A DNA stretch of 64,000 nt. It comes from Beta vulgaris subsp. vulgaris (taxonomy: Eukaryota; Streptophyta; Magnoliopsida; Caryophyllales; Amaranthaceae). The notes beneath the pieces were generated by a model. That model saw only the letters and a list, made by a program, of their open reading frames with translations, made no database searches and was not told the DNA's origin. Shown piece by piece: positions 57,813 through 64,000 of the stretch. Positions within the stretch are counted from its first letter, which is position 1, and every line of letters starts with the position of its first letter. The stretch is taken from positions 44,510,523-44,574,522 of the forward strand of contig NC_079209.1 in the NCBI RefSeq assembly GCF_026745355.1. Direction: 5' to 3'. The translations under genes and the position numbers were made by a program.

Positions 57813-58265
57813 TCTATAGAAATATATTAAATGGCGTGCGAAAGAAAGCTTATGTGTCACGTGGCACTCTCCTCACGTTTTTAATGCAAATGTTTTATGT
57901 TTATGTGTACATCTCACTTTTAAAAAAATGTCTAAGTGCAAGGTATCGTACACGTGACCTTTGAAATGAAAAGTAAGAGCTTAACCATCAATACACTATG
58001 ACTTTGTTGTCTAATATGTCAAATAAAATATGATTAAGTCTTTTAATAATTATAATTTATGAAAAAGACTTAAACAGGTATATACATCTCTAACACTCTT
58101 ATTACGTAACTTACAGGAGAATATTAATATCATATTACGTGAAATTTTGAATTTCTTAATGGATAAAAAATACGAAAAGTAGCAAAATAAATTATGAAAC
58201 TTAAAAATACTAACATATTTGTTTATTGTAACTGACCTGATGCATCATCCGGGAAAAAAAACTAG
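57813..58265 (+). mobile_element. Short non-autonomous Helitron, relative of 25880
   Basis: Starts TCTATAGAAATATATTAAAT after A; ends CCTGATGCATCATCCGGG, AAAAAAA, CTAG before T. The GGCGTGCG near its start and the antisense tRNA-like segment (minus strand TTGATGGTTAAGCTCTTAC, about 57996-57978) are shared with the 25880 element. Confidence 0.68.
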
Positions 58266-58488
58266 TTATACTTTAATAGTTGCCAGTAATATACAAAATA
58301 ATTTTTTTTTGGAGGATTTGTAGGTGACTATTTATAATATATGCAACTTTTTTTCATAAAAAACCACCTAAATTAATTTTCTTTATAATTAATAGGATTT
58401 TTAATGTGGAAGAACCAATTAAAATAGAGTTTTTGCGAGGAAACATCACTTAAAATTTTTTTTTGGAGGGAAGGACCAATGAAAATAA

Positions 58489-59035
58489 TTCCGTTGGCAA
58501 CTTAACACCATGATTTCCGCCCAAATTGTCAAAATTCTGACGTTAACAATTTCTTTCCCTCCAAAACCTCGTTATTTTTTGTTTCTCCTCCTCCCCCACC
58601 CTTACGCCCTACCGCCGCATCAACTAGTCCCCTACCTCGAAATCCTATCACTCTCCTTTTCCTAGCTTCATCCTTCTTCTTCATCTCCCAATCCCAAATC
58701 CTCCAACCCTTTTTGCGCTGGTTGCCCCTTTCTCTCTTTCCTCATGGGTCCCTGCTCTCGTGGTTTACCTATCCTAGGGCACAGGGGAGGAGGATTCCGG
58801 TGGGTAGGGCGCAAGGCATAGGGTGGACGGGGAAAATTCCAGTGGGTAGGGCGCAGGGCGTAGGGGTGAGGGAAGAGGATTTCGGTGGGGTTTCCGGTGG
58901 ATAGGTTGTGGAGGTGGAGGAGGAGAAACAAAAAAAAAAAACCGATCTTTTGGACGAAAAAATAAGTCAACACCGGAAAGTTGACAATTTGGCCGAAAAA
59001 TCATAATGTGGTCTTAAGCTACCAACGGAACTATT
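58489..59035. mobile_element. Mutator-like candidate with long inverted repeats and GC-rich core
   Basis: TTCCGTTGGCAACTTAACAC on the left pairs with TTCCGTTGGTAGCTTAAGAC (right, reverse-complemented). The similarity continues for some 55 bp (CCAAATTGTCAA blocks). The core 58590-58925 is much more GC-rich and holds GGTGGGTAGGGCGCA repeats, which would suit a captured gene piece. No target duplication was found and no product is recognised. Confidence 0.45.
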
Positions 59036-59039
59036 TGTT

Positions 59040-59969
59040 GTCAACTTTTTTCGGTTAGTGAGCCACTTTTCCAATTTTTTCTCCCATTTATCCCTAAATT
59101 TAAAACCCTAGTACCAAACCCAAAATCGAAAGCTAGTGAAATAAACCAAGATTAAGAAAAAACTAAGTAATCTTAAATTTAGTGATTTAATGTCAACTTC
59201 AAACCCAAATAACATATTCAATGGTTGTAATCCACTAACTTTAGAAGGAAATACACCAATAATGCAAACCTTAATATAAATTAGAAATTTTTTTATTCCG
59301 CTCAAAAAAAAATTTGTTATTCATCCCACAATTTAAAACTACTCTAATAACCAAATTGTTGAAGCCAATATTTAAACATAGTTGATGTAGATGGAAGGTT
59401 TGCGAGAGGGATTTTTTTACAAAACTACTGACTTGTAGACCCGAGTATGGGCTGGATCGAGCCTGTTCACGGGCTCGGCCCGCGGGCTTGGGCAAATGGC
59501 GGGCTGGGCTTAAAATTTTCAGATTTTGTCCACGACCCGGCTTAGGCCCACGGATACCAAGAGAGCTCTAATTAAACTCAAAAGAGTCTTGGAAGCTAGT
59601 CACTGGAGATCTAATAATAAAGGAATCCAGATTGCACCATGCCCTACAAAAAAAAAATATGATACTACTAAATGGTTGGTTAATTTATATACTAATGTAT
59701 CGTGTACTTCACCTCACAAAACAAAAATGTGGTACCTGGGGAATTCCTATGATAATAATTATATTGGAGGTGTTTGGCAATTAGAGTTTTGGAGCAAAAA
59801 TAGAAGTTTGGTAAAAGAGACTTTTAGAGAGAGCTTTGGAATAAAAACTCTCAAAATAAAAAAGCTCTTATTAGGAGCCTTTTTTTTAGAGGATTAGGTA
59901 GAAATATGTTTAATAACCGTTTTTGCCTCTAATAATAATACTACACATGTGTATTAAAATGTTTATAAA
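59040..59969. other. Intergenic, no gene
   Basis: Contains a GC-rich GGGCTCGGCCCGCGGGC patch at 59460-59555 that resembles one end of a hAT MITE; no partner end was found. The rest is AT-rich. Confidence 0.35.
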
Positions 59970-60079
59970 TGTTAATAGAGGATATTAAGGGTATCCTCAT
60001 CATTGTACGTTTTTATTGATAACGTATATATATGCGTCCAGATACCCTCATTAGGGTAAGTCGTATCATTATATTGACA
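59970..60079 (+). repeat. Short 5' LTR of a Ty1/copia element
   Basis: TGTTAATAGAGG at the left and ATATTGACA at the right give TG...CA with inverted TGTYAATA ends. GTATATATATG (about 60020) can serve as TATA. TGGTATTAAGAGC follows immediately at 60080. The 110 bp is unusually short for a copia LTR; the 3' LTR that would confirm it lies outside the window. Confidence 0.6.
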
Positions 60080-60092
60080 TGGTATTAAGAGC
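60080..60092 (+). other. Primer binding site (initiator tRNA-Met type)
   Basis: TGGTATTAAGAGC differs by little from the plant copia/gypsy site TGGTATCAGAGC, complementary to the 3' end of initiator tRNA-Met. Confidence 0.7.
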
Positions 60093-60179
60093 ATGAAAAT
60101 TTTAAACCCTAAATTTTTTATCCTTGATCTCGCTTCTGCCTTCACTTTTATTTTTATGTGTGAAGTTTTTATCGTTGCT

Positions 60180-61435
60180 ATCATGGCCAGTTCCACTGTC
60201 TCGTCCGCCATGCTCCCACCACAATCCACCGACGCCTTCCTAGCGCCACCACTCACTAGCGTTGCAGGGTAATACTTGGTCATCCCTAACTCGCAGCCAT
60301 GCTCCTCTGCTGGCGCGTCAGGTCTCCAACCAACGTTCGGCCAGTCAAGCCTTGGCTCGTCTCTCGGATTTTTGTGGACACCCACACACCCCACACCGCG
60401 CTGACTGTTCGATGTTGCGGTGTCTTTGCTCGGGGCTGCTGCCTCTGGTGTTGCTGTGACTCGTGCTTTGCTCTACTTGCGCCCCAATAGCCTTCTTCCA
60501 GCGGCTCCACATTAGTTGGCCACCCCGATTTGCTGCCACACCATCCAACACCCACTGGTACTAGTGAGCCCCCAGGTTTGTTTACCCTCCAACATAATCT
60601 TGCATCTTTATCGTCAACTCTCGTCACATCCACCTCTAATGTCAAGAATATTGTTACTACTGTTCTTCGGACTGTTGAAAATTACTTGCCTTAGCGTACT
60701 CAGTTTGAATCTTTTTTGGTATCTAATGGTCTTTTAGGCGTGATTGATGGTTCTATTACTATGCTTGAGGTTTATATGCTTGATAATCAACATCTTCAAT
60801 CTCTGAATCCAGACTATTATCATTAGTTGCGCATTGATCAAACTATTCGTTCCTGGTTGTTTGCTACTTTGTCTGAAGATATGCTTGTTGAGGTGGATGA
60901 TGTCAACTTTTCTATCCTCATATGGACTAGACTTCAGTCCCGTTTTCTGAATGCTAGTTTGGCTTGTTCTATGAAGTTGAAAACTATGTTGCAACATGTT
61001 TCTAAAATTGAGAGTTAATCAATGGATGCTTGTTTCTGTAAAATAAAACTTGTTGTTGATTCTGTTGCTGCGATTGGTGCTCCTGTCTCTTCCCGCGACT
61101 TAATTCAGCGCACGGTTATGGGTCTTGGGAGGGATTATGACTCCCTCACTACGAGTATTACTCACTTTTCTGGCCATCTTAGTTTTCAGTTTTGGAAAAG
61201 TTATCGATTTAGGAACAAATTCTCAAAAGTCGCCATGCTCGGGAACAAGGTTTTGCTTCTCATCAACCCTTCCTTGCTCATGCTCCTGGTGTCTCTCCTT
61301 CACTTGATTCCTCCTTCACACTCACTAGTTCCCGCAACAGTCAACATGGGGGTCGTGGGGGTGCCAAAGGATGTGGTCGACATCAAGGGGGTCGTGGCGG
61401 GGGTGCAAAGCAATCCCAAACACACACCGTAGGAG
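60180..61435 (+). pseudogene. Copia Gag, interrupted
   Basis: LRTVENYLP, then TQFESFLVSNGLLGVIDG and DQTIRSWLFATLSEDMLVEV, RTVMGLGRDYDSLTTSITHF match the UBN2-type gag of plant copia elements. Stops at 60693, 60826 and 61017 break it. The first 350 bp (60180-60540) is GC-rich and Ala/Ser/Pro-coding. Gag forms the particle and binds RNA. Confidence 0.78.
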
Positions 61436-61439
61436 GTAC

Positions 61440-61915
61440 AGTTATATGTAATTCACTTTTGTCATCTAAAAGTGTTGTAGTAGCCTCTCCTTCTTGCGAT
61501 ACTAACCATTTGTCTGTAGGGAGTCCCGCTGTTGATGGTGTGTTTGCTTCTTCCTCAAGCAATATAGTCCGTCAAATTTGCTTTCATCCAAGTCACTTCG
61601 CCGTCTCTTGTTCGTCTCGTTATGCTCAAACATCAAATGCCGCTCTTGTTGGCCGCTTCCCACTAGTGAGCATAATGAAACCACTTGGTTTCCTGATTCC
61701 GGAGCATCTCCTCACATGACCATAATCCATGTATCTTATCAAATAAATCTATTTGTTCTGGTCCAATTTCTGTTGAGGTATCAAATGGTCCTCAGATCCC
61801 CGTTAAACATGTTGGCACTGTCACTTTAAAACACAGTCATCCTTTAGTTCTCAACTCTACTGGTACTGTTAGTTTTGATGGATCTCATGTTTTTGTTAAG
61901 GACACTCGGTTGGGG
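61440..61915 (+). pseudogene. Copia zinc knuckle and aspartic protease region
   Basis: CFHPSHFAVSC resembles the CCHC knuckle (C-x-x-H-x-x-x-x-C remains). TTWFPDSGASPHMT at about 61679-61720 is the protease active site D-S-G-A/S, still intact in its frame. Frame changes on both sides prevent a continuous polyprotein. Confidence 0.75.
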
Positions 61916-62800
61916 AGGTGCTTCTCAAGGCATCTAGTCAAGGAAATGTATATCCCATCACCCTTCCTCATCATCCTAGGAGTCTAGTTTCCCTTTTGTT
62001 TCTTTCTGCGTCTGGTCCTCCTTGGCATCGTCATCTTGGTCATTGTGGCGATCACGTTTTAGGTGCTCTTAAGCAATATAACGCCATTGTTTGTGCCTCT
62101 AGTCCTGTGTTTGATTTTGTTTCATGTTGTTTAGGCAAGTCGCATCGCTTACCTTTAAAAGAAGTATTACACTCTTTTGATGAGCCATTGGCTTTAGTTC
62201 ATTCTGATTTATGGTAGTCCCCTATTTTTCTAATCTTGGTGTCAAATATTATGTCTGTTTTGTTGATGATTTATCCCGCTATACTTGGATATATCCTTTA
62301 AAACGCAAATATGAAGTGCATGCTCGTTTTCAAGATTTTCAAGCTTTGGTTGAAAATTTATTTGACTGCAAAATCAAGATTTTTCAAAGTGATGGGGGAC
62401 GAGAATTTGATAACCAACTTCTCCTTGATCATTTTCGAACATGTGGTATTGCTTTTCGCAAATTTTGCCCTAAAACACAACAACAAAATGAGGTTGTTGA
62501 ACGCAAGCATCGTCATATAATTGAATTTGCTCGCACGATGCTCATTGAGTCATCGCTGCGTGGTTAATTATGGGTTGATGCTGCGTACACTGCTACTTTT
62601 ATTGTTTATCGCTTGCCCACCCCCATTTTGCGTGGTGTGTCCCCTTTTGAGAAATTGTTTTCCAAGCTGCCTGATTACTCGTTATTACGTGTCTTTGGCT
62701 CTGCGTGTTTTCCTAATTTTTCTGCCAAACCGTCTAACAAGCTGACTGCCCGGTCCGTCCCTTGTGTTTTCCTTGGGACACTCCTGGTTACAAGGGCTAT
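61916..62800 (+). pseudogene. Copia integrase, interrupted
   Basis: PPWHRHLGHCGD and CCLGKSHRLPL form the HHCC zinc finger. HSDLW (then a stop at 62217), YYVCFVDDLSRYTWIYPLKR, KIFQSDGGREF and QQQNEVVERKHRHIIEFART provide the catalytic D-D-E core. GVSPFEKLFSKLPDYSLLRV and FGSACFPNFSAKPSNKL are the C-terminal motifs. There is a second stop at 62566. Confidence 0.88.
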
Positions 62801-63440
62801 CGCTATTATGAGCCTAAGTCCGGTCGTGTGAGTCGTCATGTGAAATTCCTAGAGTCGATGTTTCCCTATCGCGAGCTAGTGTCGTCTAGACCGTCGTCTA
62901 GTCTTTCCTCTAGTGATACAGATCCATCCCTTCTCCAATTGCCTCTAGGGGTTTCTTCTACGCCTACCCCCTCCGTTGGCGCGCATGACCCTACGCCTCG
63001 TCCTCTTGCCTCGCCTACCCAGCCCCTCGAGTCCCCCTCCCCCCCTTTGCCTTCTGTCTCAACCGCTCGGCGTCCATCGCCGGCAGGCTCGGGTTGTCCC
63101 TCGCCCACCGCTGCTGGTTAGGTCACTGGCTTGCCAGCGCTCGCACACTCCCTTCCCCATTTGTCGCAAGCTGCTGCCCAGCTCGCTGGTCTTCCAGTGC
63201 CCGCTAGGTTGAGAGCCTCTTTATCGTGTCTGTCAGGTCAGGCCGCTGGCTTGCCAGCGCCCAACGACTCTCCCTCCTTCCCTGAGTCAGCGCCCACAGC
63301 TCCTCGCCCCTCCCCCGAGTCAGCGCCTAACGCCCTACCCCCTCCCTCGAGCATGCACCCGTTCCTCTCTCCGGTACTCCATTGCCTCTAGTGTCCTTGT
63401 CGGCATCTCTTCCGCTCGCTGGTTTAGTCGTGCCATCCTC
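62800..63440 (+). pseudogene. Copia integrase-RT linker, GC-rich and expanded
   Basis: A Pro/Ser-rich stretch: VSRHVKFLESMFPYRELVSS, then TPTPSVGAHDPTPRPLASPT and repeated GLPA-type words. GQVTGLPALAHSL and GQAAGLPAPNDSP show a short internal repeat with ESAPTAPRPSPESAPNALPP after it. Copia elements carry a variable linker here; this one is long and far more GC-rich than its surroundings. There is a stop at 63119. Confidence 0.65.
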
Positions 63441-64000
63441 CCATAATACTCATGACATGATAACTCGTGCTAAAAATGGTATTTTTAAACCTAAACATAT
63501 AATAAGTCTCACCACTCTTGACAAGGAACAAGCTCCGACTTGTTTCTTTAAGGCTAATAAAATTTCAAATTGGTGTCAAGCCATGGCGGAAGAGATTAGT
63601 GCTATGTTGGTTAACAAAACGTGGGATTCGGTACAGTTTGATGCTACAAAGAACTTGATTAGTACTAAATGGAATTATACGATAATGAAGAGGCTCATGA
63701 TTAGGCCTAAGGCTTGTCTGGTTGCTCATGGTTTTGGTCAGTAGGAAGGTATTGATTACTCTGAGACTTTTAGCCCTGTTGTTCGCTCTACTACTATTCG
63801 ATTGGTTTTTTCTTTAGCTACTTCCTATCAATGGGTCATCCGTCAATTAGATGCTAAAAATGTCGTTTTACATGGTGATCTCATTGAGGATGTTTACATG
63901 AAACAACCTGCAGGTTTTATTCGATCTGATTTTTTGGATCACATTTGTCGACTCCGGAAAGCCATCTATGGTCTGAAACAAGCTTCTCGTGCCTGGTATC
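63440..64000 (+). pseudogene. Copia reverse transcriptase, start only (runs off window)
   Basis: HDMITRAKNGIFKPK opens the RT domain; WCQAMAEEISAMLVNKTWDS, KACLVAHGFGQ, a stop at 63742, then [20 protein letters not shown] and [37 protein letters not shown] follow. These are the standard copia RT fingers and palm motifs. The YVDD active site lies beyond 64000. Confidence 0.88.

Noticed and set aside
62866..63108. Gly/Glu-rich minus-strand ORF in a GC-rich segment
   Set aside because: Opposite strand of the copia linker, whose sense strand has the flanking integrase and RT frames.

Overview
This window is nuclear DNA from a flowering plant, almost certainly a eudicot. It is AT-rich, has plant-type GT-AG introns, and carries one plant receptor-kinase gene among dense layers of plant transposon families. 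The family mix and two leader exons of a glycine-rich secreted-protein type would suit Caryophyllales (Amaranthaceae-like), but that is a weak inference. I see no bacterial-type operon, CRISPR array or rRNA gene, and no free-standing tRNA gene.

Layout. 1-882 is the end of an LTR. 885-3693 is the 3' part of a Tat-lineage Ty3/gypsy element: an antisense ORF (interrupted by a hAT MITE with a perfect 8-bp target duplication), a polypurine tract and an LTR. Two Tourist-type MITEs follow (3753-4490). 4945-8473 is the only substantial host gene, a class XII leucine-rich-repeat receptor kinase in two exons. A 19-bp tandem duplication in the activation segment frameshifts it, and its intron holds a SINE. 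9114-14045 is a run of Tourist-like and Mutator-like elements with very long AAT/GAA and CTGAA tracts. 14460-15664 is a Helitron cluster. 15908-23579 is a 7.7-kb hAT transposon with intact ends and an 8-bp target duplication, but a frameshifted transposase. 24000-31610 holds Stowaway MITEs (one nested), Helitron ends, a 1-kb tandem duplication with foldback units and an LTR end. At 32420-32543 (minus) and 56955-57075 (plus) lie two paralogous promoter-plus-first-exon fragments of a small secreted protein gene. 37900-42000 joins a copia 3' end, an LTR-like block and a Tat-type pol fragment. 43081-43309 is a second SINE. 45014-54566 is a degenerate chromovirus (gag, protease, RT, RNase H, integrase, chromodomain, 3' LTR). 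A CACTA element split its RT, and a hAT MITE is nested in that CACTA element. 54567-56400 is a minisatellite split by nested MITEs. 57373-59035 holds a Stowaway, a Helitron and a Mutator-like candidate. 59970-64000 is a degenerate Ty1/copia element running off the window.

Working together: almost everything here is mobile DNA at different stages of decay, and target duplications let several insertions be ordered in time. The receptor kinase is the only gene whose product would act in the cell (plasma-membrane perception, by family), and as written it cannot make a complete kinase. I found no clearly undescribed system. The most distinctive points are the activation-loop duplication in the receptor kinase, the hAT element with intact ends but a broken transposase, the triple nest CACTA-in-chromovirus with hAT-in-CACTA, CTGAA arrays shared by unrelated transposon superfamilies, and the duplicated promoter/leader-exon cassettes.
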